From contig JABUQX010088713.1 of the NCBI GenBank assembly GCA_015478945.1, positions 1 to 64,000 of the forward strand: a stretch of 64,000 bases of DNA, written 5' to 3'. A program made the translations under genes and the position numbers. The stretch is from Trachelipus rathkii. Taxonomy: Eukaryota; Arthropoda; Malacostraca; Isopoda; Trachelipodidae. The first letter of the stretch is position 1; each line of letters begins with the position of its first letter. Positions 1 to 13,674 of this stretch are shown here, piece by piece. Under the pieces are notes generated by a model. That model was not told the DNA's origin. It did not search any database and saw nothing but the letters and a program-made list of their open reading frames with translations.

Positions 1-3000
1 TGTGTGGTGGGCGCAGTTTACGCGGTTACGCTACCAGGGTATATTTTATTATTTATTATAGTATTAAGAATATGTATGCTAATTTTTAATATAGTACATT
101 ATAACATATATATTTTATATTATATTTCACTTTAATAAATTAAATCTATTTAGAGGCTATCCTAATATATTCATGTATCAGATATTACTCTTATACCTTA
201 TTTTATGGTACTAATCATAGCTGAAGTAAGTTGGTATGCTTTTAAAATGGGTTGTACAATGCTAATGATTATAGCTAAGGCATATTTAGGTTTTTTATTT
301 TACCATTACATCTGTCAAAGTATATATAGTCAAATGATATATGTAATTTATAAGGATGAATTTGAATTATACGAATGTAGCATAGTTGATATTATTTTTT
401 ATTAGCTGTATGAAATATATATATTATAGATATATTATATAGTTAGCATCTACAGATATAATTAAATGTTAAATCCAGATATCTTACACGTCTATTAAAT
501 TTAGATAACTTAGTAAATTTATTGATATGGCGCTAATTTGGTTGTCTAAATGTAATTTTTTAAGATGTGGTTATTATAAGTCTTACACTTTATTGCGTAT
601 GCTAAGATGCTATTTTTATAAATTCGAAAACTGTAATATTAAATAATGTTTCTTGATTAAAATTATTGGCAAACTGACACTATAACATCATAAGATTCCT
701 TACAAAGTTCTTATAATGATGTGGTAAAATATAATTTGCAGCCTATTGAAGTAATATCATGGAATGGGGCATCTCAACGTATTTTTAATATTACAATAAA
801 ATTTAAGATGTCTGCGAATTATTCGTTATAATCAAGAGTGAGCAATGGAAATTTTACGCAAACTTTTTACTGTAACTCAAATTACAATATGAAAAGGCTG
901 GTAGCAGTCGATAATCATATACAGAATATACAGAAAAATCATATCACATACATATTGTACAATAATTGTAAGTATTATATTTAAATTAACTTTCCACAAG
1001 AATAAAATCAATGACGAACGGCTCTAAACAATCATACTGTATTCTATATAATCAGTTTTATAATTTTTCCGAAACGTAAGGATTTCCTGTAGACTTGATA
1101 TATGTTATAAATGCCGAGTATACGCGTGTCGTCGATTATGAAAATGGATATTGCACATGGTCACTACCGAAAGGTTCACTATCTGGGAATATTTATATAC
1201 TTATATTATATATATTATATATATTATGGAGGGGATATCTTACTGATTATATAGGAGCCGTTTATACATAAATTTTATATATATATATTATATTGCATAT
1301 ATCATGTATAAGTAACGTAGATATATGAGATGGGTTATATCGTATTACAATGGTCTATGAATGTGAAGGTTAGAAATCCTGTATATAAAAGTTTTATAAC
1401 AGTATATATCTTACATATATAATATTATTATATATATCATTATATAATTACAAAGATAATAATGTGTGATTGCGTTCGATAGATGACTCTAATTATTTTT
1501 CTAACTAATATATACAATAACAAAAAGGATGAAATTTTATCATATAACCTGCAAAATCTATTACTAGCAAGAATATTAATACTAGTTTCTCAAAATTACA
1601 TGTGCAGTATGTGTCTGGAGGAGCATTTAATCTAGAGATGAAACGAAATAATGGTAATTCCCAGGGTGGCAATTGGTTTGTATTATATGTAAGTACTAAC
1701 GCGGAGTCTAAGAGGGATTTGTCGAGGCAACCCTAATGTTTGGAGAAGATGTGACACTAAGTGTTTTAGGGGAAACCTCTAGAATTCTTTTGACGCTTAA
1801 GTATTATTTGGGTAACGCGCTCTAATTTTATGGTGAAAACACCTAATTTATTTGGGAAAACTATTTTTTTGCTAATACGCGCCTTTCGAAGATCAGGAGG
1901 TTGCGTAAATCAGTGTTTTAGCGTAGACAAACCGTTGTACGATGTCCCACATCTATATATTTTTAGGGAAGTATATTATATTTTATGTGCATACGCCTTC
2001 TCGAGAAAGGGTTTGCTCGACGCAATAACGGGATTGCGTAGCTAAACGTTGTTAATATAGTGATCGTGTACCTCAACCCAAGATATTTTGGCCCGCTCAA
2101 CAGCCTTAGCACCGTACACCTTACAATAATTTACACCCACTAAACACCTCACGTGTGTGGTGTGTGTGGGTGTGTGTGCGTGGGTGTATGTCCTGATCGA
2201 TATATATAGTATTATACCGCGAGATGTAAAGCCAACAGCCGGTAAGCTTTATTGGTTGAAATTCCGTTAATACGCCTATGTAGGCAGTCCGTGAAACGCG
2301 CCGTGCGTTACCTCCCATTCGTAGTTTTCCACGTGTCCGTCGGCAGATGTCCGACACGCTTGCATGCAGTCAGTGATGCTAAGCCACCTAGGTGGTCATT
2401 ACTGGATTAATAGTAATCTCACTGACCGGCGCTAGCATAAAGCGCAGAGTACCGTATAAAGTAATTATCGGCGCGATAAAAATGTACTCACGCTCAGTTG
2501 ATATCATAAGCGTACAACCTGTATGATAACTTCACCGTTAGACAGCACTTACACTTCATCACTAGAGCATACCTCATACACTCACTATACCATAATCATA
2601 CACACACGACACACGACACTCACATAACACAGCGTTATCCATAATATTACCAACTTAATACTCAGCTACTCATTAGTAAAGACCCTACACATTACCTTTA
2701 TTAAGCAAAGTAGTTGGATAGCATACAAGTCCCCATGCGGATAGACAACTCTGCACTTTCCGATTACATGCTTTTTCAGCTATCCGCGGATGCGGCATTG
2801 CGGTAATAAGTCAACATATCCACACTATGTACCAGCGGAGTTCTTAGCGGACACATCTATGTGTCAAGCCGTAGACATTGTACACTGTTCTCACAGCCTA
2901 GAGCTACTTACACCTCTTCTGCACGATCACGCAAACTGTACCTCGTATACTCCATCACGACATCTTCAACTAGTATATAGAATATATCATTACATTACGC

Positions 3001-4106
3001 TACCATCACATATAGGGCTACTTTTACCTACCAAACTATCACCTATTACCTTACATAAACCAGCTAACAACACATAGAACACTCTTAGCTATTATCACTA
3101 TACATAACCTTACATTACCATAGACCACTACAATCTCACGCTATTAGACAGCTACACTTATCGGTTACACTCACACACAGATTAACGACACACACACACA
3201 CACACACAACAACCTACAACCAATACTCGATATCTTAATGCTCAGAATTTGATTAGCCTTAGTCATTGATGAGCCTATTCAGCTATTAATAGCTCGCTTT
3301 GATGCCTATATCAAACTATGGATGCTCTATACTCATACTGTTGAATGCCTCAGCTTGAATGTACCTGCTGTTTAGATATGGTTACAAGTCTTGATGCTCC
3401 ATATTAAACTTTTGAAGTGTCTCAACTTTTAGAGGTACTACAAGCTTTAGTATTGATGCATTGTTGGGTGTGTGTGTCAACTGTGTGTGATAGACGTTCT
3501 AGATAGTTGTGGCGGTTTGACATCCTTTGATGAAGTAAGTGCATCATTTGTATGCTCGAGGATATATTGAACTAGTTTATATACTTCTTTGGTGAGCTCA
3601 GCGATTATTGATGGGTTTCCTAAGCTATTACGGTTCAACTTTACATAGGTTCCAATCACCGTAGGAGTGTCTAGAGTGTTTCTATTATGTGTTCTATGAA
3701 TTTCTATGTAGTGCCAGCGGTGTGAGGTGCCCATAATGAACGATGACAGGTTGCGTTCTCATATGCTATCCAGCTCGGCCAAGACGTGAGTCGTCCATGA
3801 GTGAAGTGAGTGCTACATAGTGCGCCCACTTGCAGTTGCCACTTTGGTATATTCAAAAGGGCTTTTCTTAGTTCTTATACTCCTGAGTCTAGAAATATGT
3901 CCCTAATATATGGGTGTGCTACCTACTTGTTATGTAATATGTATAGGTATGAGAGGAATCTGATAGGTGTTATCATATTTCACAAGTTGCTTTCAGGTAT
4001 ACGCTTCTTATTTATAAGCTACGCATCTAGTAGGCTCTCAATATAATATATATTAATTCTATAGAATTTTATAACTAGATTCAAAGCATAGCGCCGCAAC
4101 TGAACC
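1..4106. other. AT-rich stretch, no gene seen
   Basis: No splice-bounded or conserved coding segment was seen on either strand. The first 2 kb is TA-rich. A GT-rich patch lies near 2153-2190, 2.56-3.25 kb is A/C-rich and G-poor with a short (CA)n near 3188-3208, and 3.2-4.0 kb is mixed. Open frames of 60-95 codons occur but look like chance. Confidence 0.6.
2153..2190. repeat. GT-rich simple repeat
   Basis: Imperfect (GT)n with G runs, about 38 bases. It has no association with any gene seen here. Confidence 0.7.
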
Positions 4107-4272
4107 ATGAATCAAAGGGACAGACCTCCGCTGAACGTTCTCAACTACTCACGCCCGATAGCTCTCCCGTCCGACCACGTTCCCTGGCTCACGCCGCGTT
4201 CCCGCTCGCCAGCGTTCCCGCCGACTCTGCGTGCGCACCGCAGTAGCGCAGATATTTCGCGTCAGACTCAAG
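4107..4272 (+). CDS. Candidate first coding exon, function unknown
   Basis: A sharply GC-rich island inside AT-rich DNA. It starts with an ATG after 'gaacc' and stays open for 55 codons rich in Pro, Ser and Arg (it begins MNQRDRPPLNVLNYSRP). It runs into a good splice-donor match, CAAG followed by gtatga, at 4273. Beyond the donor the composition drops back to AT-rich, as expected for an intron. The frame stays open past the donor to 4442, so an unspliced 111-codon gene is an alternative. No domain is recognised and no following exon was found. The Pro/Ser/Arg-rich content would suit a disordered N-terminus. This is inference from composition and splice context only, and a chance GC-rich repeat fragment is possible. 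Confidence 0.3.
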
Positions 4273-7040
4273 GTATGAATTTAGATGTATATCATAATGA
4301 TGAAACTTTCAAAGAATTTACTTTTCAAATTTTAACTTTTAGAGGCGATAAATTCAATGATTTTATACTAATCATCATGCATTATATAAAACTCATTTTA
4401 TCAAAGACGCGATTTTACTTTACAGAGCCTTTAAAGCAGTAAAACGGTTAAAATGCTATAGCTCTAAATAATAGTAAAAGAGGGCTATATAATCGAGTTT
4501 GTTTCAACACTTAGCTTGAACGCAGATGATTTACTGACGCTTTATTTCGGTGTCTTCTAAACATGAGCTCTCTTTAATAGTCATATCTTCAGAAAAAGTC
4601 TTAATTAAAGGTTCCTCTTAGTGTCTTTATATATCTCTCCTTTTCAATGTACGTCGTAAATAGTTAATACGCTTTTCGCTTATATATATGATACTTAATA
4701 CTTGTAGATAGACCTTAAGCATCAGAAAAGTGACTCTACATAGGTAAATGTGCTAGTAGAAACAAGAGGGATAGTATGGCTTCATTGCGTTTTTATCAGT
4801 TATATGCTTTAGACGATTTTACTGCTACTCTGTCCGACATCTTTATATTAAGAAATATTGACTATGTGGTGGCTGTCAGAAATCAACCAATTATGATCTT
4901 TTTCAGTAAGAGGAACAGTGGGATTCTCTAAAGGATTATTTCATATAGTTTTGTATAAAAGGACTCTTTGAGTAGGAAAAATGTACCGCAGCGAGTGGCG
5001 TGCCCCGCAGAGAACTATAATAGATCATGTTTTAGTGTTCAGCGCTTATAAGTGTGTAATCGAGACATTTCGATTTACTATAATGACAATATGAGATTAT
5101 TGAGCTGAGACCTTAAAGAGCGAGTTAAACAGCAGTAAGCAGTCATATAACGGCTCTGGTTGTGGCCTCTCCGTTTGTGACGCAACACAGTGGATAAGAG
5201 ATAGATGAAATGAAGATTAACATATCTGTGATTTTAACATACGAGTAGATGTTGTATACGTCTAGCGGATTACATCGACTCATAGTTTAGTATTAGATTA
5301 TAGCTGTTTTCTCTTAGAATATGTTTTTTTTTTTCTTATACGGTGTCTAGGTCGGCTTTATATTCATTAAGGTTTATAGTTTTTATTATGTTTTTGATTT
5401 TTTTATTATTATTATTTTTCTTGATATTATTATTATTATATATATATTATGTTTTATTATTATTATTTTTATGTATTTTATTATTATTATGTTTATTATT
5501 GTTTATTAATTAGTTTTTATGTTTATATTTTTTATTATTATATTCTTTCTATTATTTAGATTATTATTATTTATTTTTTATTCGATTTTATTATTATTAT
5601 TTGATTATTGATTGAATGTTTATTATTATTATTTTTTTGTTATTATTAAGACTTAATGTCATTTACATCATGCATATTATTATTTTAACCACACACACCG
5701 AAAGCTAATGACGACTTTATAATTGCATCTCCTACGACATACTCATCACTCCTCATAGACATCTTACCGCTTCCTCATAGCTTAGACTAGACTCACCACA
5801 CAATAAAGCAACTATCATCCACAACGCCTACGCCAGACACCACTAAACACTTAAACTTTCATATATTTTATAACTTATTTAATTTTAGTTTATTCACTAT
5901 CTTTATTTATTTTTATTGTTATATTACTATTTATTTATTATTATCAGGGCTTAGTGTCATTTCTGAGTGCTGATTATTATTGTAACTCACGTAGAACTCA
6001 TACACAACATCTACAAACACACAGCACAAGACTACAACACGCACTCGCGCACTACATACCATACATGAGCTCCTCTAAGGCAATCATGTCGACAGACGGA
6101 GCCATACGCTCTAATCAATGAAATTATAGACGATCTTAGAGGTCTTGGCAATATTCCAATTCTCCGCTAGACGATAGTTTAGAGGTATAGTGGTACGAGA
6201 CTTGGTTCGAGTACATAAGGAGGTCTTCAGGAAGATTAGAGACAAGGTGAATGAACTTGGTATGATATGAGACTTATAGGGTTTCTGACATTACTACGTA
6301 TCTGTAACGAATTTATTATATGTTAGGTAACGACTCTACAGCGGCGGTTTGGATTACGTGTAAGATTTGACTCTTATATATTAGTAGTATATAGTATTTA
6401 TTTTAATTTATATATAGTATATAAGTTAATAATATATTTTGGTATTATCTTATATATACTATCACAGCCAGTCCAGTAGTATAATAGTATATATATTTTA
6501 ACTATTAATTATCTTATAACTAGAAAAATCGTTTGGTATATATTATATATATGTATATATATACTAGTACTATATATAATTATATATATTATAGTATATA
6601 TCTATATGTTTATATATAATATAATAATTATATATTCGCGTATTATAGTCGTAGATATACGCATATATAATAGTATATATATAGTATGTATAATTTTAGA
6701 GTATAATATTATTTAATATTCTATACGTTTATTATTATAATTATAGATATCGATATATACACCCATTAATATATTATATTATAGTAGCTCACAACTAGGG
6801 TTTATTAATATTGCTATATAATGTAATTGATTATATATATATTATTTGTTAGAAAGTATATATATTATACTTACTGATAAGTGTTTTCTTCTATAGTTAC
6901 TTGTATATTATAATATTATATTAGTCATCAAAATATATTAATCTTAACTATATATCAACGTTTTTATATGGAGAAGAGAATATAAGTACAAGTATACTTA
7001 TAAGATAGTATATATATATATAAGTCCTATACTACTAGTA
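4273..7040. other. AT-rich spacer with ATT and TA tracts
   Basis: No coding signal. 5390-5660 is dominated by (TTA)n. 5680-6060 is A/C-rich and G-poor. 6370-7030 is (TA)n-like. Confidence 0.6.
5390..5660. repeat. (TTA)n microsatellite, imperfect
   Basis: Repeated ATT/TTA triplets broken by single-base changes. Similar tracts follow a LINE 3' end at 22.06-22.17 kb, so some may be retrotransposon tails. Confidence 0.75.
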
Positions 7041-7049
7041 TCTTCAGGC

Positions 7050-7310
7050 GCATGGTGGAACCTCGAAGCCGCGAGCGCGCAAGATGTTTGGGACGAATTT
7101 TTCATATACGATCGTACGGCGGAGGCGGGAAGGAATGCGCGACAGCAAATACAAATAGAGGCGGTTTCGGAGATCATCCCCGGAGGAGGGAATAGTACTT
7201 AGCGGGTCTATCTTTCTCCGCGGAAGGCCGAGGACTCGCAGACTGGCTCTGCATTTTCTGGCGTGTGCTAACCTTTGGGTACCCTATTAGCTTAAATTTT
7301 TTTTTACTAT
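7050..7310 (+). repeat. GC-rich dispersed repeat family B, copy 1
   Basis: It shares an ordered set of words with the copies at 11.5, 13.3 and 29.1 kb: 'ggtttcggag', a 'cccggaggaggg' block, 'aatagt', 'cggaaggccgag' and 'ctttgggta'. Each copy is about 220-260 bases and much more GC-rich than its surroundings. No coding capacity and no A/B box promoter was recognised. Nature unknown: it could be a SINE-like or other non-autonomous element. Confidence 0.65.
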
Positions 7311-7339
7311 GGGTACCCCAGGGTAGTCCCTACCTTATT

Positions 7340-7545
7340 TTCATTGCATATATATAGAGTCGGGAGAGCTTGGGGTCTCGTTTGAATATCTGTTAGTTAT
7401 GTATGGGGTTGGGAGGATAGTCTCAGTCGGTAGGATAATCCCGGTGTCTGAAGGTATGTCGTTCTGCATTGGAAACATATGGTGGATTTGACTCCCAGAG
7501 TGAGGCAATAGTGCTTATACCTCGCTATATAGTTTCTATATTTAG
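7340..7545 (+). mobile_element. tRNA-like SINE family F, copy 1
   Basis: Contains 'ggggttgggaggatagtctcagtcggtaggat' split by small changes from copies 2 and 3, then a B-box-like 'gatttgactccc' and a shared 3' part, 'agagtgaggca'. The A-box-like and B-box-like spacing suggests a tRNA-derived RNA polymerase III element. Confidence 0.5.
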
Positions 7546-7609
7546 CTATAGTACAATTTCCATAGTGCTTAGCGCTCTAGTTATCGACAATTCTTCTCTA
7601 TTAAATTTG

Positions 7610-7840
7610 ACAGAAGTTGCAGGCGAAGGATCAGGGTGAAAATGCTGTTTGATAGGATTCGCGTAAAAGGGGTTCGGGGTTGCGTTCTAACAGCTGTTCT
7701 TTGCAATCAACTTTTTTGTGGGTTGGAGGGATAGGGCTTAGTCTGGTAGAGCGATCTGAGTATGTTCGTTTATCAGTTGCTAACCAGTGTGGTACGTTTG
7801 ACTCAGAGTGAGGCAGTTTTGCTGTTACCTCCTCTGGCTT
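7610..7840 (+). mobile_element. tRNA-like SINE family F, copy 2
   Basis: The clearest copy: 'gggcttagtctggtagagcg' resembles a tRNA D-arm and A box, and 'gtacgtttgactc' is a degenerate T-arm and B box. It is followed by the shared 'agagtgaggca' segment. The intervening anticodon arm does not fold convincingly, so this is not a functional tRNA gene. Confidence 0.55.
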
Positions 7841-7899
7841 ATATCTTGTTCTTTGTATTACTAGTACAATTATTGTTTAGCTGTCGCTTATATGCGAGT

Positions 7900-8790
7900 G
7901 TTTAATTAGTCATAGACTACACTACAGCTTTATATCTATATAGATTATTATATTACCTCTCTATATTGTGATCTCTATTTCTCATAAGCATGTATTATTA
8001 AAATATATATAGTAATAATAATGACTTTTCGACGTACTTATAATATTATATTTATATATAATACCATAATATAAGTTAATTATAGTACTTGATTGATACA
8101 TATATACTCTTAGCGAGGTTATTAGCAGTAATAATTTCGGACGAGATATATGCTGAAGAGAATTTTCAGTATTATATCAGCTGAAGTAGTTTTTATATAT
8201 ATATATAGCTAATAGATAATATTAACTTGATAACATATGAATAAATGCTATATATTATCGTATATATATATATGTATATACGTCTAATATATATATATAT
8301 GATATAGTATATATATATATAATTATTATTATTATATTGATATATATGTACTATATATATTATATTGTATTTTCAAGTATTTAATTAAATATATTATTAT
8401 ACGCCGCAAAAACTTCGGAATGTGGCTGTATATGTTTAGTTATAGTTAAGGATAGGTATAGTAGGTATAGGTATATTTCATAGGTATGTTGATGGATAGA
8501 TGAATATTAGTAAGTAATATAGTTTATAATATTAATAAATATATATAATTTGATATATTACATTGCATCTTTGATTTATTAAATTATTATACTTATATAA
8601 TATATAAGCTCAGGTATGAGTATTATATATGGTATAGGTTAATAATCTCGTAGCTTAAATACATACCTGTAGCTAATATATATTATATGTATTATATATT
8701 AATATATTGATTTATATATATAGTATTATGTATATACATATTAATATATTATATATATTATTAATATATTCCTATGGGTCTGGATCAGTA
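7900..8790. other. TA-rich spacer
   Basis: Dominated by (TA)n and short AT words. A run with 'aggtata' repeats lies near 8450-8480. No coding signal. Confidence 0.6.
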
Positions 8791-8794
8791 TAGG

Positions 8795-8990
8795 AGATTT
8801 TTACTCTTCCATGCGCGGATTCGAACATTGTTAGATCCGCGTCGATGCATGAGTTATGATAATTAAACAGATGCTCTTATTAACCACTTATAAGGCTCAG
8901 CACGTCGCTCCTCAAAAAAGAACGCATTCTCAAGCTCGTAGTTTTATTATAGAGACACCCGGTTTCCTGCATTTATCGAAATATTGCTGA
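8795..8990 (-). mobile_element. tRNA-derived SINE family A, copy 1
   Basis: On the minus strand it reads through a B-box-like 'gttcgaatc' (plus-strand 'gattcgaac' at about 8819). It shares its 'aaaaagaacg' and 'gtagttt' segments with the copies at 9.1, 9.3 and 21.7-22.0 kb. First of three head-to-tail copies. Confidence 0.6.
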
Positions 8991-9089
8991 GGTTACTTCA
9001 AGGCTGACTACATCATACTGAAAGAAATGAGTCACAGGGTGAAAAAAAATAAAAAAATAAATAAATAAAAAAGAAAAAATGATATAGGA

Positions 9090-9300
9090 AATATTTTAAC
9101 TCTCCTAGTTAGCGGATTTTGAACATTGGAGCTCCGACGTTCGCAGAGTTAATCAATTAAGCCAGTAATGTTCTCACAACAGTTACGGTCACCATCGGTC
9201 CAGTCCCAAGAAGAGCTTCAGGTGAGTTTTTGAGCATCCTAATATGGTGTTTCTCATATCCATAAGTTGTGGAGTATTAACCGTTCAAATAGGCCTGGCA
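9090..9300 (-). mobile_element. tRNA-derived SINE family A, copy 2
   Basis: The plus-strand words 'gcggattttgaacattgg', 'cgcagagtta' and 'aagaagagcttca' line up in order with the neighbouring copies. The B box is damaged here (attttgaac). Confidence 0.55.
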
Positions 9301-9540
9301 TTGATGAAATGAGTCACGGGGACTTAATTATTAACTATCCCTATCAGCTGTGAGATTTGAAACATTGGATACTCAGCGTCGCAGAGTTTAACATAACTGG
9401 ATGGCTTATACCTCTAGGCTCATGCGCAGGGCGCATTGAAGCGTAGTTTTAAAGCACGTTTGGTTTTTCTCATCCATCATTGCTATGGAGTACTTCGAAA
9501 AGGCCCGCAGTATGAATTGTAGATCTAAGAAGATTTCTCT
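9301..9540 (-). mobile_element. tRNA-derived SINE family A, copy 3
   Basis: It begins at its 3' side with 'gaaatgagtcacgggga', then 'tttgaaacattgg', 'cgtcgcagagttta' and 'gaagcgtagttttaaagcacg', ending with 'ttctcatccat' and 'ggagtactt'. This copy shows best that the family carries a conserved non-tRNA segment upstream of the tRNA-like part. Confidence 0.6.
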
Positions 9541-9654
9541 TCAGCATCCAGCGGGAGTTTTACGATACATAGTTTTCTTATTATTTTACTATAATAATGC
9601 AAAATTAATGCTGCGGCGCTTCTAATGTGCAGTTCTTTACTGTTATTAGGATCT

Positions 9655-9880
9655 TAACAACGAGGGGAGGAACTAGGGTGTAAACTGTTGAATATCGCCG
9701 TTGAGGGGGCTAGTCGTTGCGTGTTCTTGAATCTAACTTATTGGGTTGGAGATGCGCTTAGTGTAAGATAGCCGTCGAGTATGTCGTTTCTGCTCAGTAG
9801 TAACAAAACATAGTCGGTGTTCGACCATAAGAGAGGATAGTGAATACAGTGGGTTATTTTCCCACAATAGTTTCTTTATT
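9655..9880 (+). mobile_element. tRNA-like SINE family F, copy 3
   Basis: Aligns by words with copies 1 and 2 ('attgggttggaga', 'gcttagtgtaaga', 'tatgtcgttt', 'ggtgttcgacc'), including a B-box-like segment. More diverged at its 3' end. Confidence 0.45.
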
Positions 9881-9929
9881 TACTATACATTGTAAGTTGC
9901 GGGGTGGGTCTATGTGTAGTTCTTTATAA

Positions 9930-11480
9930 GCCTACTATTTTTCCAGTTTATATTATATATTTATATATAATAATTTAGTATATATACTTTTAGCTTATAT
10001 AATGATGATATATATAATTATATATCAATAATAGTAGTATATTAATAACTTAATAAATGATACGTTGTTATCTATATATATCTCAGTATAGCATGACTTT
10101 ATTAGATAATAATATTATTATATGAGACCGAATAAGAGGAAATGAGAATAATCTGGAGTATTTATATACTATTATACTAGCTCTTCGTAGTATATGGGAA
10201 CAGTCGTACATTAGTTATATAATATATACGATAAACTTATTTATTTTAATATGTATATATATATAGATTATTAGTTCATATATTAGAGGCTTTTTATATT
10301 ATTTCATTTATATAAATATTCAACGTTATATTTAAATAAGTTAATAATTATTTAAGTTTATTACAATCGTAAACTTTCATTCTTATATTTACTAGATTTG
10401 TTATATGTATAACCTAGTTATATCGATAATATTATATGATATAGTATTATCATGATATAGTATAGTATATATATAATATTAGTATATTATAATATATTAT
10501 ACTTTATTATTATTATTATCATTAATATAATATTAATTTTAGTGGCACTGATATTTTCAATATAATATATATATTTAGTATATTAATATATAGTAAAATA
10601 TATAATGATCTTATTTATATATATATATATATATATATATTATTCATATATTTATATATCATATATATAGGTCACCGCTGGTTATGTTTTTTTCAGGAAA
10701 GTTATTGGATTTTTTTTTTTTTTTTTTTTAACATAATTGCCTAACGTTGATTAGATGATTGTAGCTTAATGAAATGAATTTAGTTTAGATATGGAAATGT
10801 TTTTAATAAAAACTTGATAAATATTTTAAATGAAAAATTTTAAAAACATTTATAATAATTTACAAATTTTATAAAACATGAAACTTTTCTACATACAGTT
10901 GACATTACAGGAATCCATCATATAATTTAGTCGTTATGAAGGCTTATTTATGAGAAAATATAAATATTATAATATTAATGACATATATATATATATATAA
11001 TTTGATTATGGATATTTTAGTATGAATGATTCATATTTAACTATAGTATATTCGATTGATAGGATTAAAAATAAGTATAGTAGTATATTATATATATATA
11101 TTAATAAGTTTAATTTTATCATTTTTAAAATAGTTCGATGATTGACTATTACCTGAGAATCCTTACCTTATTACAATAGCTACGATTATACCTAGTATAA
11201 ACTTCTCTATTACGTATGATTCAGACAATATATGAAATTAATTCAGTGTACTATATAGTTACTATTTATTATTGAATATATATATATGTATATATATATC
11301 TAATATTTTAATATTATAATGATATAGGTTTAATTTCTCATGAAATGAAATATCTGCAGAGAAAGTACGATACCTTACAGATATAGCAATTAATATAATA
11401 TTTTTAGAGATATAGTCAGCGTGTAAGCTTATTCAAATGGTATAAATATGTTATAAAAAATAGATAATAAAAAATTAGGG
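9930..11480. other. TA-rich spacer with poly-T
   Basis: Mostly (TA)n and AT words. A T-run lies at about 10712-10730 and (TA)n at 10613-10640. 10740-10930 and 11100-11280 are slightly more complex but show no convincing exon. Confidence 0.6.
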
Positions 11481-11484
11481 TAGA

Positions 11485-11750
11485 TGATAGCAGGCTGAGT
11501 CGTCGGGGCAGAGGAGAGGGACGTTTTCTCTACCCCTGGATAAGTGGGAGGGGAGGAGACCCCCGTCGACCGTATAAGCCTCATATAGTCAGAATATCCA
11601 AAGGAGGGGGTTTCGGAGACACCTGCTCCTCGGAGGGGGGGAATAGTCACCTACCTGTCGTTTTTCCCCCGGAAGGCGAGAGAGCCGTAATTCGTAGCTA
11701 TCTCGGTTATAACCTTGGGTATCTCTATTAGTTTAAAAAAATTGAAACTG
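11485..11750 (+). repeat. GC-rich dispersed repeat family B, copy 2
   Basis: Shares 'ggggtttcggagacacc', 'cctcggaggggggaatagtc', 'cccccggaaggcgagagag' and 'ccttgggtat' with the other copies. The minus-strand 73-codon frame across it is a by-product of the repeat. Confidence 0.65.
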
Positions 11751-11879
11751 AGAGATGTCGTAAAACGTACATGGTATCATAAAATTATGTATTTGAATCA
11801 TGTCGGTATGGACACGTAACTTATATATTGAGCTGTTTAGGTGTCTATTATATAGAATATTATAAAAAAGAAATAATGA

Positions 11880-12775
11880 AAATCAAACTGACGGAGTCTT
11901 AAAATAAATATATATATATGATTATAATAATATAGTATTATATAATATTTAATTAATATATGTATAATATATAGTATATTTATAATTATTAAGTAGTGTT
12001 TATATATATATATATATTTATATTAATAATATAATCATTAATATATTATGTAAATTATAATATTTAATATTAATATATCTTGTTATGCTGTGTATATATA
12101 TTAATTAATATTATATTAGTATATTAATATTATTATTATATGATATTATTTTGCGTAAATATTAATTATTAATATTAGTGTATTTAGTATATATAATATT
12201 AAATATATTAATATATTATTAATTATATATTTATATATAAATAATTAATTATATATTTATATATATTATATAATATTATATATTATAATTATTATATTAT
12301 ATAAATATTATATATGAATATTATAATGATAATTCTAAAATAATAAATCTATATCTGTGTATATTATAGATTATATATAAATATAGTTTAATTATTTATA
12401 TATTATAAGTATATTTAGTATTAATAATTAAATATATTATTTATCTTATGTATTATAATTATATATATAATATTAGTATTAAAGTATATTATTATAGTTT
12501 CTAGATATAATTAGGATTGCATATACAATGTAGACTGGCTGTGGATGTAACTATAGACATAAATGTATTATATATTTTAAGTCGATTATATGTGTTGATT
12601 ATACTATATATAGTAGTATATATATATAGAGTTATAATATTTAATTAATCTATATTTTATGAAAAATTATATAGATTATATAATTAAATGAACAGACATT
12701 TGTGAAAGTTATATATATATATATCACTATATGTATTTATCTACCAATCCTATATATAAATATATAGTTATTCTA
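11880..12775. other. (TA)n and AT-rich spacer
   Basis: No coding or repeat-family signal beyond simple sequence. Confidence 0.65.
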
Positions 12776-12779
12776 CATG

Positions 12780-13316
12780 TGGCCGCCTGTACAGAGCAGA
12801 ATTATATGCTCAAAACTACACAGCTCCGGGACTGAGGATCGTTGCTTGGAATCTAGAAAATTTATACGAGGCACTGATTAAACACAAAGAAAGTATATCT
12901 TGAATCCAAGCAAGCCGAAGGAGATACATTTTGGGTATCGCTTGTAAGATTGTTGGTTAGGATAATATGTTAAAAAAATTAAACATAAATTCGCGCGGTA
13001 TTTTTTTTTGTTAGGGGGTGCTGGACCCTAGTATGATATAATACCTAACAAATAAAGTATACTGTTCTTTGGTATATAAGTGATTAAGTATGTGTGACTC
13101 AATAGAATGGTATAATAGATATATAATTAATTTATATTGTTGTTATTTATGTTTTATTTTTTATTAAGTATAGTTATATGGAATAGTATATTAAATAATG
13201 ATATAGCGTTGTCGTTTATATACGGATATACTAGTAAGTGACATAATGTTAGATAATAGATAGTTATATATATATATATTCTAATATTTTATTTGTAAAG
13301 GTATTAATTGTCAATG
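12780..13316. other. Mixed-composition segment, nothing assigned
   Basis: 12780-12970 is less AT-rich, with weak resemblance to the dimeric repeat at 13.7 and 29.5 kb. The rest is AT-rich. No gene seen. Confidence 0.4.
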
Positions 13317-13540
13317 TAGGTGACAAGCCTACGGGTCGAGGAACCAGGTGGGGGGACTGTGTTTCTCACGTGGGGGAGGGACGGAAAGGAGCCCCGCTTT
13401 TCGCACCATCCAAAGCAGCGGGGGTTCCGGAGCTCCCTCCGGGAGCGGGAATTAGTCCTCGCCGAAGTTGTCCGCAGGCCGAGAGACCCGATCGATATAT
13501 GCGGTGCGGGTATAGAGGAGTACACCTTGGGTATTCTTAT
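13317..13540 (+). repeat. GC-rich dispersed repeat family B, copy 3
   Basis: Contains 'gggggttccggagctccctc', 'gggagcgggaattagtc', 'gcaggccgagagaccc' and 'ccttgggtatt'. Several open frames overlap it on both strands. Because the same DNA words recur in four copies with different frames, none is likely to be a gene. Confidence 0.65.
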
Positions 13541-13674
13541 GTTATAGTAATAGAAGCAAAATTTAATAGAAGTCTATTTTAAATTTACGAGTACAATATA
13601 AAGTAGGTCTCTAGTAGGTCTCGTATTATTACTATATATTATTACAATAATTTGTTTGTATTTTTTATTTTTTT

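Noticed and set aside
7640..7840. Functional tRNA gene
   Set aside because: A- and B-box-like words are present but the stems do not close and the same sequence recurs in SINE copies.
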